DNA from: Agrobacterium genomosp. 13 str. CFBP 6927
GTDB taxonomy: Bacteria; Pseudomonadota; Alphaproteobacteria; Rhizobiales; Rhizobiaceae
Length of the DNA stretch: 64,000 nt
Direction of reading: 5' to 3'
Assembly (NCBI GenBank): GCA_900012615.1
Contig: LT009756.1
Coordinates: 200,015 to 264,014 of the forward strand
Of the stretch, positions 1 to 9,035 are shown piece by piece (positions within the stretch are counted from its first letter, which is position 1; each line of letters begins with the position of its first letter). The position numbers and the translations under genes were made by a program. A model generated the notes under the pieces. It saw nothing but the letters and a program-made list of their open reading frames with translations. It ran no database searches and was not told the origin of the DNA.

Positions 1-217
1 TGGAATCATGAAAGTGGTGAATGGCGAAACCGGCCATGCGGTCGCCGAGCAATGCCACCCGCATGGAGACGCGGGATGCGGGGTCAAGGATACGCGCCCA
101 GGTATGCGCGGTCACGTCATCGGCAAGATCGACATCATAAAAGGCGAGGTAGTCGTTCCACAGGCGCAGCCATTCCGTCCGGTCAGCCGGCTGCGCGTCG
201 CGAATTGTGAGCTCCAT
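1..217 (-). CDS. GNAT-family N-acetyltransferase, N-terminal part (cut by window edge)
   Basis: The reading frame opens at an ATG complementary to 215-217 and runs off the left edge, giving 72 residues that begin MELTIRDAQPADRTEW and end GDRMAGFAIHHFHDS. The opening pattern (LTIRDA-PAD, then W..L...Y) and the VALLGDRMAGFAIHH strand are typical of the start of GNAT acetyltransferases. The acetyl-CoA-binding loop lies outside the window, so the substrate cannot be inferred. The aldo/keto reductase upstream ends one base before this ATG, so the two are probably co-transcribed. Confidence 0.7.
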   Translation of the reverse strand, partial: MELTIRDAQPADRTEWLRLWNDYLAFYDVDLADDVTAHTWARILDPASRVSMRVALLGDRMAGFAIHHFHDS

Positions 218-218
218 G

Positions 219-1169
219 TTATGCGCCCGCCTTGTCGAGCAGCGTCATCATCTCATCCGTCAGCTTTAACTCGACGGCGCGTTTGAAGCTTTCGAGCTGG
301 GACAGGCTGGTGGCGCTGGCGATTGGCGCGGTTATCGCCTTCTTTCGCAACAGCCAGGCCAGCGCAATATCCGCGAGCTTGGCGCCGGTTTCCACTGCCA
401 CCGCATCCATGGCGCCGAGGACGGCAAGACCGCGCGTATTGACATATTCGCCTACCCGGTAGCTGCGGGCGACGCCTTCCGTATCGGCCTTGGCACGATA
501 TTTCCCGGTCAGGAAACCGGCGGCGAGGCTGTAATAATTGATGACGCCGATCTCTTCCTTCTGGCAAAGTTCAGCAAGCGGGCCTTCGAAATCCGCGCGG
601 TTATAGAGATTATATTCCGGCTGCAGCACGTCATAACGGGGAAGATTGCTCTTCGCAGCTGTATCCAGCGCCTCCTGAAGCTGGCTTGCCGAATAGTTGG
701 AGCAGCCGATGGCGCGGATTTTTCCCTGTTCCTTCAGCTTTGCGAAGGCTGTGAGTGTTTCCTCCAGCGGCACCTCTGCATCCGGCTTATGGGCGAGGTA
801 AAGGTCGATATAGTCGGTTTGCAGCCGCTTCAGCGAGGCATCGACAGCTTCTGCGATCCATTTGGCGCTGAGGCCGGTCTTCTGGCCGCGATTGTCAAAA
901 CCGACCTTGGTGACGATTACCGCATCTTCGCGCTTCACGCTCGACTGCTTCAGCCATTTGCCGATGATGGTTTCGGACTCGCCGCCCTCATGGCCATCCA
1001 CCCATGCGGAATAGACATCCGCCGTGTCGATGGCGTTGAACCCGGCGTCGAAAAAGGCGTCGAGCAGGGCAAAGGAAGTCTTCTCATCCGCTGTCCAGCC
1101 GAACACGTTGCCGCCGAAGACGATCGGGGCGATGGAGAGGCCGGTGCGGCCAAGGCTTCGTTTTTCCAC
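219..1169 (-). CDS. Aldo/keto reductase
   Basis: A 316-residue protein, the usual length for an NAD(P)H-dependent (beta/alpha)8-barrel aldo/keto reductase. It opens MEKRSLGRTGLSIAPIVFGG. Visible catalytic elements are D-x-A-DVYS (Asp and Tyr, about residues 48-54), the Lys in VIVTKVGF, and the His in DLYLAHKPD. The C-terminal half has the IGCSNYSASQL strand typical of the family. The substrate is unknown; related proteins reduce small aldehydes, ketones or sugars. It is followed after one base by the GNAT gene on the same strand, which suggests one transcript. Confidence 0.9.
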   Translation of the reverse strand: MEKRSLGRTGLSIAPIVFGGNVFGWTADEKTSFALLDAFFDAGFNAIDTADVYSAWVDGHEGGESETIIGKWLKQSSVKREDAVIVTKVGFDNRGQKTGLSAKWIAEAVDASLKRLQTDYIDLYLAHKPDAEVPLEETLTAFAKLKEQGKIRAIGCSNYSASQLQEALDTAAKSNLPRYDVLQPEYNLYNRADFEGPLAELCQKEEIGVINYYSLAAGFLTGKYRAKADTEGVARSYRVGEYVNTRGLAVLGAMDAVAVETGAKLADIALAWLLRKKAITAPIASATSLSQLESFKRAVELKLTDEMMTLLDKAGA

Positions 1170-1279
1170 GGGGAGTGCTCCTGTTGCTGTCGTTGTGGCA
1201 AGGTTAGCAACTGCTCATCCGCATAACCATTCAATTCCTTTGATGGCATTCATCAGGCAAAGGGAGAAAGCTGGCGAGG

Positions 1280-2263
1280 TCAGGCCTGAAAGCCGCGATA
1301 GTGGCTGGGCGGAAGGCGATTATGCTGTTGCCACACGCGCCGCAGATGCCGGGCGGAGGCAAAACCCGCCCGCTCGGCGATGGCTTCCATATCGAGACGG
1401 CTGTTGGCAAGAATGTCGCGCGCGAGATTGACCCGCATCAGGTTGACGTAGTCGATGACGCTGATGCCGGTATGCTCGCGAAACAGACGAGACAGATGCC
1501 GTTCACTCAGCGCGGCGATATCCGCCAGCCGTTCCAGCGACCAGTCGCCTGCCGGTTCGGCCATCACCCGGTCCTGAACCCGGTGAATGGCAGGGTGGAT
1601 GTGGTTGCGGCCGGTGAGCCACGGGGAAATTTGCGGGTCGTTGCCACTTCGCCTGAGATAAACGACCATGGTTTTGGCAATACGCGCCGCGACCGCCGGA
1701 GAGGTGAGTCGGGAAACCACATGCAGCATGAGGTCGATGCCGGTCGAAATGCCGGCACTTGAGAAACGTTTGCCATCCTCGACGAAAAGGCGGTTCTCCG
1801 CCACCTGGGATAGAGGTGCGATACGGCGCAGCGCTTCGACGCAATCCGCATGCGTCGTGCAGTTCCGCCCGTCGAAAAGTCCGGCCTCCCCCGCCAGCAG
1901 TGCACCTGAGCAGATGGAAACGACCGTGGTGTCGGCGCGCACCGTGTGACGTAACCACGCCGCCAGCGCCTGCCGTTCCCGGCGCGTTTCCGGCTCGTAA
2001 TCGAAGCGCGAGGTACTGCCGGAAATCAGCAGGAACGCATTTTCCGGAAGGGTCGCGGGCAGGGCTTCCAGCCCGCAAAGCCCAAGACCGATGGAGGATT
2101 GCTGCTGGTCATGCGCTGCGATGTAGCGGCAATCGAAATGGATATCCTTCTGTTCCCCGTTGGCATAACGGATAACTTCCAGCGGGCCTGCAATGTCGAG
2201 CAGCAGCGCGTGCGGCGGCACAAGCGTATAAAACGGAATGGTGCGTGTGCCGCCTTTGTCCAT
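1280..2263 (-). CDS. GlxA-type AraC-family transcriptional regulator with DJ-1/PfpI-like domain
   Basis: A 327-residue regulator. Residues about 10-185 form a DJ-1/PfpI (class I glutamine amidotransferase-like) domain with the nucleophile-elbow sequence VVSICSGALLAGEAG. Residues about 225-325 are an AraC-type double helix-turn-helix (WSLERLADIAALSERHLSRL, then the second helix pair ending in AGFASARHLRRVW). The DJ-1-like domain of GlxA-type proteins is thought to sense a small molecule. The start overlaps by one base the stop of the cysteine-hydrolase gene upstream, so the two are translationally coupled and probably functionally linked. The target genes are not known. Confidence 0.85.
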   Translation of the reverse strand: MDKGGTRTIPFYTLVPPHALLLDIAGPLEVIRYANGEQKDIHFDCRYIAAHDQQQSSIGLGLCGLEALPATLPENAFLLISGSTSRFDYEPETRRERQALAAWLRHTVRADTTVVSICSGALLAGEAGLFDGRNCTTHADCVEALRRIAPLSQVAENRLFVEDGKRFSSAGISTGIDLMLHVVSRLTSPAVAARIAKTMVVYLRRSGNDPQISPWLTGRNHIHPAIHRVQDRVMAEPAGDWSLERLADIAALSERHLSRLFREHTGISVIDYVNLMRVNLARDILANSRLDMEAIAERAGFASARHLRRVWQQHNRLPPSHYRGFQA

Positions 2264-2856
2264 CAGGCGGCCTTTTTAACGGTCGCAAGCGCGTCGTCCA
2301 CGCTAGTGATGCGTGCGAAGCGGCCCGCCAGCACCAGTTCGGTCCGTTTGCGGATGTCGTCCGGGCTGAACACGGTGCCCGAGGCGTGTGTCATCGGAAA
2401 GGTAAGCGTCGCCTCGGTAACGTAGTCGACGCTATAGCCGAGGTCAGAAGCATGCCGCGTCGTTGTTTCGCAGCATTGTTCGGTGCGAATGCCGGAGACG
2501 ATAAGCCGGTTGATGCCCTTCTGCGTCAGCCAGATTTCGAGGCCGGTGCCGGCAAAAGCGGAGTGACGGTTCTTGTGGAAGGTGACATCAGGGCTGATCC
2601 GCACACCTTCCAGCGCGCGGATGTAACCGCTTTCCTTTGCAAAGGCCCGGTCACCATCAACATGGAAGATCTGCACGACGGGTATTCCCGCAGCCTTGGC
2701 ACCGTCAATCAGCGCCTGCTGTTTTTCCAGATAGGCAGCCAGTCCGCTTTCCTCGAAATAGGGCGCGTGCCGGAAGGATTCCTGAACGTCGATGACAAGA
2801 AGGGCTGTCTGAGAAGAGGACATTTCATGGTTCTCCATTGGGTTCATGCTTAGCAT
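2263..2856 (-). CDS. Isochorismatase-family cysteine hydrolase
   Basis: A 197-residue alpha/beta hydrolase of the isochorismatase-like superfamily. The catalytic Asp is in TALLVIDVQESF, a Lys lies in the central TFHKNRHSAF segment, and the nucleophilic Cys is in VSGIRTEQCCETTTRHA. Members hydrolyse amide or enol-ether bonds (nicotinamide, N-carbamoyl compounds, isochorismate); the substrate here is unknown. The ATG at 2856 has AAGGTG five bases upstream; an ATG at 2823 with GGAG upstream is an alternative. Its stop overlaps the start of the GlxA-type regulator by one base. Confidence 0.85.
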   Translation of the reverse strand: MLSMNPMENHEMSSSQTALLVIDVQESFRHAPYFEESGLAAYLEKQQALIDGAKAAGIPVVQIFHVDGDRAFAKESGYIRALEGVRISPDVTFHKNRHSAFAGTGLEIWLTQKGINRLIVSGIRTEQCCETTTRHASDLGYSVDYVTEATLTFPMTHASGTVFSPDDIRKRTELVLAGRFARITSVDDALATVKKAA

Positions 2857-3005
2857 AATTCACCTTCAAAAGAACGGATGAAAGCAGGAAAACCGACAAA
2901 GGCAGGACAGATTCAGCCATCCTTCTTGCAAGGCCTGTCGCGCGTGGCTTGCCAGGCTGTCCGACAATGATAAGTTTCGGAGAGATTGCAGAATGGGAGA
3001 ACGGG

Positions 3006-3989
3006 ATGCTGCGCTTCGGAATAATGTCTACGGCAAAAATCGCTCAGGATCATGTCATCCCGGCGATACAGGATGCCCAGAACTGCGTGGTCAGTGCCAT
3101 CGCCAGCCGCGATCATGCAAAGGCCCGCGCGGTCGCGGACCGCTTTTCCGTGCCCCACGCCTTCGGCTCCTATGAGGAGATGCTGGCATCGGATGTGATC
3201 GACGCTGTTTATATTCCGGTTCCCACCGCGCAACATGCGGAATGGACCATAAAAGCCGCTGATGCCGGCAAACATGTTCTTTGCGAAAAGCCGATTGCCC
3301 TGAAAGCCGGGGAGATCGACGCCCTCATCGCCGCGCGTGACCGCAATGGCGTCGTCGTATCTGAGGCCTTCATGGTCACTTATTCCCCGGTATGGGCCAA
3401 GGTGAAGGAGTTGCTGGCCTCCGGCGCGATCGGAACGCTGAAACATGTGCAGGGCGCTTTCAGCTATTTCAATCGCGATCCCGGCAATATGCGCAATATT
3501 CCTGAACTGGGCGGTGGCGCGCTGCCGGATATCGGTGTCTACCCGACGATCGTGACCCGTTTTGCCACCGGCGCCGAGCCGAAGCGCGTGCAGGCGAGCG
3601 TCGAGCGCGACAGGGAATTTGGTACGGATATCTATTCCAGCGTCAGGGCCGATTTCGGCGGTTTCGAGCTGAGCTTTTATCTGGCAACCCAGCTTGCCGC
3701 CCGGCAACTGATGGTCTTCCACGGCACGGACGGATATATTGAGGTCAAATCCCCCTTCAACGCCAATCGCTGGGGTGCGGAAGAGATCGAACTGACCAAT
3801 CAGGTCCATAACCAGTCGCAAATCTTCCGGTTTCAGGACAGCCGTCAATACAAGCTGGAGGCGGAAGCCTTTGCCCGTGCAGCGAAAGGCGAGGGGGAAG
3901 TCGTTACGCTGGAAAACTCGAGGAAGAATCAGCTTTTCATCGATGCCATTTATCGGGCGGCCGAAAAGGATGGCTGGGAGCCGGTCTAA
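3006..3989 (+). CDS. Gfo/Idh/MocA-family NAD(P)-dependent oxidoreductase
   Basis: A 327-residue protein when started at ATG 3006, which has GGGAGA a few bases upstream; an in-frame upstream extension from 2949 is open but lacks family similarity. The N-terminal Rossmann fold starts [20 protein letters not shown], followed by the family's EKPIAL motif ([14 protein letters not shown]) carrying the catalytic Lys, and the [12 protein letters not shown] segment of the substrate domain. Members oxidise sugars, inositols or related polyols with NAD(P); the substrate is not evident. The 3' end overlaps the convergent membrane-protein gene by four bases. Confidence 0.88.
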   Translation: MLRFGIMSTAKIAQDHVIPAIQDAQNCVVSAIASRDHAKARAVADRFSVPHAFGSYEEMLASDVIDAVYIPVPTAQHAEWTIKAADAGKHVLCEKPIALKAGEIDALIAARDRNGVVVSEAFMVTYSPVWAKVKELLASGAIGTLKHVQGAFSYFNRDPGNMRNIPELGGGALPDIGVYPTIVTRFATGAEPKRVQASVERDREFGTDIYSSVRADFGGFELSFYLATQLAARQLMVFHGTDGYIEVKSPFNANRWGAEEIELTNQVHNQSQIFRFQDSRQYKLEAEAFARAAKGEGEVVTLENSRKNQLFIDAIYRAAEKDGWEPV

Positions 3990-4357
3990 TCCCGATCCAG
4001 CCGCTGTCTTCGAAGCCGCCTGTAGCCGTAAAGAGCCAACGCCAGTGCGGCGAGTGCCGAAAAGGCAAGCGGGATAAGAGGCTGCACGAGCGGGTTGCGC
4101 CATTGCAGCAGGGAAAACAGCCCGACGCTCACGATGCGGGAGGTGAGTGTGACGGCTTTTGCCAGAAATCCGCTCACCTCGCCGGACGCATCGCGCCTCG
4201 AGCGGCCCATCTGCCAGCTTGCCGCAAGGCCTGCCGCAGCGCCGGGCAGGCGGGCGGCAAGCGGCTCGATACCGACGTAAAAAATCAGCAGACAGGTGAC
4301 GGCAAGGTCAACGGCCAGTCCGTAAATCTCGCTCAGTGCAAAGCGGGAAAACCTCAA
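3986..4357 (-). CDS. Small GtrA-like membrane protein
   Basis: About 123 residues with several hydrophobic segments and a basic tail ([14 protein letters not shown]). The opening [17 protein letters not shown] and the following helices loosely resemble GtrA-type membrane proteins linked to polyprenyl-glycan transfer, but this is inferred from pattern only. The first possible start is TTG at 4357, with no convincing ribosome binding site. The frame is the same as that of the preceding small gene, whose TAA lies only five codons upstream, so a single longer gene split by a nonsense codon is an alternative. Its end overlaps the convergent oxidoreductase gene by four bases. Confidence 0.55.
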   Translation of the reverse strand: MRFSRFALSEIYGLAVDLAVTCLLIFYVGIEPLAARLPGAAAGLAASWQMGRSRRDASGEVSGFLAKAVTLTSRIVSVGLFSLLQWRNPLVQPLIPLAFSALAALALALYGYRRLRRQRLDRD

Positions 4358-4369
4358 AGCCGCGAGCTT

Positions 4370-4612
4370 TTAGAGGGTTGGCTGAGTGGAGCGCGGGCGT
4401 TGCAGCACCAGCAGGCCGATGACGACACCCACAACGCCGAAATTGTAACCGGCGAGCGCAAGCAGCAGCGACATCAGCGGCACGGCCGTGGAAGAAAGCG
4501 CCATTGCCACACCATAGGCGCCGATAATCATCATGCAGATGAAAATAATGCTGAAAACCGAACGCAACGCAACTGCGGTAACGCCGAGTATTGTGGCGGT
4601 AAGAAAAATCAT
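4370..4612 (-). CDS. Small hydrophobic membrane protein, unknown function
   Basis: 80 residues starting MIFLTATILGV at ATG 4612, preceded by a strong GAGGAGG about seven bases upstream; a longer frame from 4666 is open but has no such site. Nearly the whole protein is hydrophobic and could form two or three membrane helices, ending QRPRSTQPTL. It resembles no family I recognise. The TAA is followed in the same frame by the GtrA-like protein. Confidence 0.55.
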   Translation of the reverse strand: MIFLTATILGVTAVALRSVFSIIFICMMIIGAYGVAMALSSTAVPLMSLLLALAGYNFGVVGVVIGLLVLQRPRSTQPTL

Positions 4613-4802
4613 GATGCCGCCTCCTCTTTGGTTGCCGGGCCTTGGGAGAAAACCTAGCGTCTTCACCCCTAACGAACCCTTGTTTTCTCCTCCATTCCCT
4701 CTTTTCCTAACTCGTTAGTTGAGGATATGGTTTCATCACCGTTAAAATTGGGCAGACCGGTGCCAGCATTTCCGAATCGACGGGTTTTGGTTACAAACGG
4801 GC

Positions 4803-6392
4803 ATGAGCGATATCTTTTCCCACGCCGCATTGAGCAATCTTGCCGAATTCTCGGTGTCCGAACTGTCGGGTTCCATCAAGCGAACGGTGGAAACGGCTTT
4901 CGATCAGGTACGGGTGCGCGGTGAGATTTCCGGTTATCGCGGTCCCCACTCATCGGGACACGCCTATTTCTCGCTGAAGGACGATCGCGCCCGCATTGAT
5001 GCGGTGATCTGGAAAGGCACGTTTTCGCGGCTGAAATTCCGTCCGGAAGAGGGCATGGAAGTCATCGCCACCGGTAAGGTCACCACCTTTCCCGGCTCGT
5101 CGAAATATCAGATCGTCATCGAAAGCCTCGAGCCGGCCGGCGCCGGGGCGCTGATGGCGCTGCTCGAAGATCGCCGCAGACGTCTGGCGGCGGAGGGGCT
5201 GTTCGATCCGGAACGCAAGCGCCGTCTGCCCTTCATGCCGCATGTCATCGGTGTCGTTACCTCGCCCACTGGCGCGGTCATTCGCGATATTCTGCACCGC
5301 ATTTCGGATCGTTTTCCGGTCCACGTCGTCGTCTGGCCGGTCAAGGTGCAGGGCGAAGGCTCGGGCGAGGAAGTGGCGAATGCCATTCGCGGTTTCAATG
5401 CGCTTCAGCCCGGTGGGGAAATTGCGCGGCCCGACGTGCTGATCGTCGCGCGTGGCGGCGGCAGTCTGGAGGATCTCTGGAGCTTCAACGACGAAATCGT
5501 CGTGCGCGCCGCAGCCGAGAGCGAAATCCCGCTGATTTCCGCCGTAGGGCATGAGACCGATACGACATTGATCGACTACGCCGCCGATGTCCGTGCGCCG
5601 ACACCGACGGGAGCCGCCGAAATGGCCGTGCCGGTGCGGGCCGAACTGGAAGCGCAGCTTTCCGGCCTCGCCGCACGCCTTTCGGGCTCCGTCTCGCGCC
5701 AGATGGACAATCGCCGCCAGGGCCTGCGGGCACTGGTACGGGCGCTGCCTTCACTGGACCAGCTTCTGGCCCTGCCGCGTCGCCGCTTCGATGAGGCCGC
5801 AGGCGGTCTCGGTCGCGGGCTTGAAATGACGACGCTCAACAAGCGCCGCGCCTTCGAACGCTCCGCGTCGGGTCTGAGGCCCGAAACCTTGCTGAACGGT
5901 CTCAAGCACCACAGGCAGCGGATTACCGAGCGGATGCACCGCGCCGAGACTCTGGTGGAACGTCGCCTGTTGCAGGGAAAAGGCCGTGTCGATGCCTTCG
6001 ATTCCGCGCTGCGTTCGCTTCCCGCCCGCCTGCTCGGCCAGCTTGAGCGGCAGAAGGAGCGGGTCGTCACCGCAGTGCGCCGGGCCGATACCGCCGTGCT
6101 GCACCGTATGGCGCAGAACCGCTCGGGCCTTGCCGCGCATAATCGCGTTTTGGAATCGCTGTCCTACAAGAACGTGTTGAAACGCGGCTATGCCGTTATC
6201 CGTGACGAGGAAAACCGGCCGTTGACCCGCGCCGCCGCCATTGCTTCCGGCGCTGTGGTGTCGATGGAGTTTGCCGATGGCCGCGTTTCCGCCATCACGA
6301 CGGGAGAGGGGACACCGTCTACAGAAGCTGTCGCCACGCAAAAAAAGAAGCCGGCTTCCTCTGGTCCGAGCGATCAGGGCGACCTGTTCTGA
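4803..6392 (+). CDS. xseA: Exodeoxyribonuclease VII large subunit
   Basis: A 529-residue protein. The N-terminal OB-fold ([29 protein letters not shown], then HAYFSLKDD) is followed by the catalytic core with [36 protein letters not shown] and [16 protein letters not shown], all hallmarks of XseA. The long Arg/Gln-rich helical region after residue 280 matches the coiled-coil that binds XseB small subunits. The enzyme degrades single-stranded DNA to oligonucleotides in repair and recombination. xseB is not in this window. Its TGA abuts the convergent stop of the next gene with no gap. Confidence 0.97.
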   Translation: MSDIFSHAALSNLAEFSVSELSGSIKRTVETAFDQVRVRGEISGYRGPHSSGHAYFSLKDDRARIDAVIWKGTFSRLKFRPEEGMEVIATGKVTTFPGSSKYQIVIESLEPAGAGALMALLEDRRRRLAAEGLFDPERKRRLPFMPHVIGVVTSPTGAVIRDILHRISDRFPVHVVVWPVKVQGEGSGEEVANAIRGFNALQPGGEIARPDVLIVARGGGSLEDLWSFNDEIVVRAAAESEIPLISAVGHETDTTLIDYAADVRAPTPTGAAEMAVPVRAELEAQLSGLAARLSGSVSRQMDNRRQGLRALVRALPSLDQLLALPRRRFDEAAGGLGRGLEMTTLNKRRAFERSASGLRPETLLNGLKHHRQRITERMHRAETLVERRLLQGKGRVDAFDSALRSLPARLLGQLERQKERVVTAVRRADTAVLHRMAQNRSGLAAHNRVLESLSYKNVLKRGYAVIRDEENRPLTRAAAIASGAVVSMEFADGRVSAITTGEGTPSTEAVATQKKKPASSGPSDQGDLF

Positions 6393-7595
6393 TCAGATCG
6401 ACGCCGCATCCGAAAAACGGCGGCTGACCGTGAAGCTCTTTTCGATATCGGGATGTAGCTCCATGCCGAGGCCGGCGCCCGGCGGGACGGTAATCATGCC
6501 GTTTTTCACTTCCGGCAATGCGGTGACGAGATCGCGATACCAGGTCTTGTAGAAGGCGCGCACGCTTTCCTGCACCAGTGCATTCGGCGCGTTTAGCGAC
6601 AGGTGCGTGGAGGCGCAGAGGACCACAGGGCCGGTGCAATCATGCGGCGCGACGGGCAGATGCCAGGCTTCCGCCATCGAGGCGATCTTGCGCGCCTCGG
6701 AGAGCCCGCCGCACCAGCTGATGTCAAGCATCACCACGCCGGCAGCGCCCGTTTCCAGCAGATCGCGGAAAGCCCAGCGGGAACCCAGCGTTTCCGATGC
6801 GGAAATAGGAGCCGGCGAAACGGCGGCATACCGCGTCAGGCTGGAAAGGCTGTCCATCTTGATCGGGTCTTCATGCCAGAAGGTCTGGTAGGGGGTGAGC
6901 GCCTTGGCGATCTGCATGGCGGGCAGAAGCTGCCACATGGAGTGAAACTCCACCATGATATCCATCTTGTCACCCACGGCCTTGCGGATTTTCTCAAATG
7001 GCTCGAGCGCGCTTTTCAGGTCCGGCATAGAGATATATTGCCCGCGCGTCTTTTCCGCCGCCGCGTCGAAAGGCCAGATCTTCATGGCGGTGATGCCGTC
7101 TTCCAGAAGAGAATGGGCAAGCTCGTCGGCCCGGTGCAGGAAGCCATTCAGGTCGTCATAGTCCTTGCCGCCGGAGAGGCCATAATTGGCCGTCTGCTGG
7201 CCGGTCGCCTTCTTGATATATTCCGTGCCCGCGCAGGTATTGTAGGTACGGATTTCCTTACGGCTGAAACCGCCGAGCAATTGGGCGATAGGCTGGTTGG
7301 TTGCCTTGCCGAAAATATCCCACAGCGCGATATCGAAGGCCGAGTTGCCGCGCACTTCCGCGCCCGATGAACGGAAGCCGAGATAACCGACGAGGTCCTG
7401 CGCCAGAAGGTCGATCTGCAGCGGATCGCGGCCGATCACGCGGGGTGCGATATATTCATGCACATAGGTTTCCACCGTCTCGGCGCCGTAGAAGGTTTCG
7501 CCAAGCCCGGTGATGCCTTCGTCGGTGTGGACCAGAACCCAGAGCAGGTTTGCCCGTTCCGCCACGCGGACGGTTTCGAGTTTCGTAATTTTCAT
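6393..7595 (-). CDS. Enolase-superfamily (mandelate racemase/muconate lactonizing) enzyme, probable sugar-acid dehydratase
   Basis: A 400-residue protein with the capping domain at residues 1-130 and the barrel domain after it. Likely Mg ligands are the acidic residues in IMVEFHSMW, FWHEDPIK and ISASETLGS. The His of VAPHDCTGP with Asp of MLDISWCGG would form the His-Asp general base of the mandelate racemase subgroup. The usual K-x-K at the second strand reads MKIWPFD here, so only one lysine is present. This favours an acid-sugar dehydratase, but the substrate cannot be read. A FadR-type regulator gene lies 54 bases upstream on the same strand, suggesting an inducible catabolic step. Confidence 0.82.
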   Translation of the reverse strand: MKITKLETVRVAERANLLWVLVHTDEGITGLGETFYGAETVETYVHEYIAPRVIGRDPLQIDLLAQDLVGYLGFRSSGAEVRGNSAFDIALWDIFGKATNQPIAQLLGGFSRKEIRTYNTCAGTEYIKKATGQQTANYGLSGGKDYDDLNGFLHRADELAHSLLEDGITAMKIWPFDAAAEKTRGQYISMPDLKSALEPFEKIRKAVGDKMDIMVEFHSMWQLLPAMQIAKALTPYQTFWHEDPIKMDSLSSLTRYAAVSPAPISASETLGSRWAFRDLLETGAAGVVMLDISWCGGLSEARKIASMAEAWHLPVAPHDCTGPVVLCASTHLSLNAPNALVQESVRAFYKTWYRDLVTALPEVKNGMITVPPGAGLGMELHPDIEKSFTVSRRFSDAASI

Positions 7596-7649
7596 GAAGT
7601 GTCTCCTCCAGAGGCAGGTCGTGTTCCGTCTGGAACTGCGTTGAAAAAA

Positions 7650-8357
7650 TCAGGCGATGCCGGCGGCCAGAAGCGCATGCACGCTTTCATCGAAATGCCG
7701 CGCCATCAGCGTTGAGGCCGTTTGCGGGTCGCCCGCCGCAATGGCCTGTCCGATGGCGACGTGAAGTTCACCTGCGGCATGGCGCTGCGCGTCGGATGTG
7801 CGGCTCTTCCAGCCGATCGGCCAGGTCTGGCGCGTCACATTCTGGAAGGCGCCGAGAATGAGTTCGAAAACCGGGTTCTTGGAGGCTCTGGCAACGGCAA
7901 GGTGAAAGGCAAGGTCGTGTTCCATCACCTTGTCATTGTCGCCGAAATCCCGCTCCATATTATTGGCGTGGTCGAGAATGGTGAGCGCTTCAGCATCCGT
8001 TCTCCGCAGCGCCGCGAGCGTCACGGTTCTGACTTCGATGGTGCGGCGCACGTCATAAATCTGCTGGATGTTGATCTGCTCGGTGTGAATGCCGTGTTCG
8101 AACATCAGCGACATCGCACCATGATCCAGCGTCGCCACCGTAGCCCGCTTGCCGGCGCTGACATCGATCAGCCGCATGGCCGACAGGGACCGGAAGGCCT
8201 CGCGAACGACAGTGCGGGAAACACCGAGTTGCTGCGACAGCGATAGTTCGCTCGGCAGTTTCGCACCGGGGGCAAGTTCATTTTCCCGGATGTGGCGGGT
8301 TATCGCACCGATCGTGCTGCTGACGAGACCGGTTTCATGGGAAATGGCGTTATACAT
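7650..8357 (-). CDS. FadR/GntR-family transcriptional regulator
   Basis: A 235-residue repressor-type protein. The N-terminal winged helix includes LAPGAKLPSELSLSQQLGVSRTVVREAFRSL, the GntR signature. The C-terminal all-helical FCD domain contains the metal/ligand-binding pattern D.......R (IYDVRRTIE), then FHLAVARASKNP and a final H near the C-terminus (LMARHFDE). It precedes the enolase-superfamily gene by 54 bases in the same direction and very likely controls it and itself. A perfect 17-base palindrome lies 10 bases upstream of the start codon. The inducer is probably a sugar acid, by inference from the neighbour. Confidence 0.9.
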   Translation of the reverse strand: MYNAISHETGLVSSTIGAITRHIRENELAPGAKLPSELSLSQQLGVSRTVVREAFRSLSAMRLIDVSAGKRATVATLDHGAMSLMFEHGIHTEQINIQQIYDVRRTIEVRTVTLAALRRTDAEALTILDHANNMERDFGDNDKVMEHDLAFHLAVARASKNPVFELILGAFQNVTRQTWPIGWKSRTSDAQRHAAGELHVAIGQAIAAGDPQTASTLMARHFDESVHALLAAGIA

Positions 8358-8366
8358 TTTTCCTCC

Positions 8367-8383
8367 AACCTGTAGTACAGGTT
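8367..8383. promoter_or_regulatory. Palindromic operator, probable FadR/GntR-family site
   Basis: AACCTGTAGTACAGGTT is a perfect inverted repeat around a central G, ten bases upstream of the GntR-type regulator start. The core TGT-AGT-ACA fits the TGT-N3-ACA type of half-sites bound by FadR-subfamily regulators. Autoregulation is the simplest reading. Confidence 0.7.
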
Positions 8384-8453
8384 TATGGAAAATTGCTTAC
8401 AGGATTTTTTTCAAGGAAACAAGCGCGATTGCGGTCCAGAACGCAGTGCAAGC

Positions 8454-8954
8454 CTATTCTTCGAAGTCCCGCAAAAACCGTTTCAAAAGCCGGTTCAGCG
8501 TTGTTCGTTCCTCTTCACTGAGAGGGGCGACCAGCCGTTGCTGGTTTTCGACATGGGCGCTGACGGCGTCCTCGACAATGGTAAGGCCTCGTTCCGTCAA
8601 TGATATCAGCACGCTGCGCCGGTCCTGCGGGTTGTGGATGCGCTCCACCAGCCCGGCTTTTTCCAGCTGGTCGATCCGGTTGGTCATGGTGCCGGAACTC
8701 ACCATCGTCATCGCCAGCAAGTCGCCCGGGGAGAGCCGGTATGGCGAGCCTGCGCGCCGCAATGTCGCCAGCACATCAAAAGCGGAAGACGAAAGGCCGT
8801 GTTTCAGCAGCACCGCCTCCACCTCGCGGCCGAGATGCGTGGTGAGCCGGTTCAAGCGCCCGAGCAGCCCCATCGGGCCGACATCGAGATCGGGTCTTTC
8901 CCTGCGCCATTGCGCCAGAATGTGATCGACATGATCAAGCGGTTCTTTGCTCAT
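8454..8954 (-). CDS. MarR-family transcriptional regulator
   Basis: A 166-residue winged-helix protein. The DNA-binding segment includes SSSAFDVLATLRRAGSPYRLSPGDLLAMTMVSSGTMTNRIDQLEKAGLVERI followed by the wing sequence DRRSVLISLTERG, the MarR signature. It is divergent from the EamA-family transporter gene, with an 81-base spacer that contains one perfect and one imperfect copy of an 18-base palindrome. It probably represses itself and the transporter. The effector is unknown. Confidence 0.92.
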   Translation of the reverse strand: MSKEPLDHVDHILAQWRRERPDLDVGPMGLLGRLNRLTTHLGREVEAVLLKHGLSSSAFDVLATLRRAGSPYRLSPGDLLAMTMVSSGTMTNRIDQLEKAGLVERIHNPQDRRSVLISLTERGLTIVEDAVSAHVENQQRLVAPLSEEERTTLNRLLKRFLRDFEE

Positions 8955-8974
8955 GACAAAGGCATAGCAATTGA

Positions 8975-8992
8975 TATCTTGACGTCAAGATA
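8975..8992. promoter_or_regulatory. Perfect 18-base palindrome, probable MarR operator
   Basis: TATCTTGACGTCAAGATA is a perfect palindrome 20 bases upstream of the MarR-family start codon and 43 bases upstream of the divergent transporter. Its length and ATCTTGA half-sites suit a MarR dimer. Confidence 0.75.
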
Positions 8993-9011
8993 AAATCGGC
9001 TAGATTGCATT

Positions 9012-9029
9012 TATCTTGATGTAGAGATT
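9012..9029. promoter_or_regulatory. Second, imperfect copy of the MarR palindrome
   Basis: TATCTTGATGTAGAGATT matches the left half of the perfect operator at 8975 and keeps a degenerate right half. The starts of the two copies are 37 bases apart and this one is just upstream of the transporter start codon, suggesting a lower-affinity site that controls the transporter side. Confidence 0.55.
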
Positions 9030-9035
9030 CTTGAA

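Noticed and set aside
8..286. 92-codon plus-strand frame at the left edge
   Set aside because: It is opposite the GNAT fragment and aldo/keto reductase 3' end and looks like a codon shadow.
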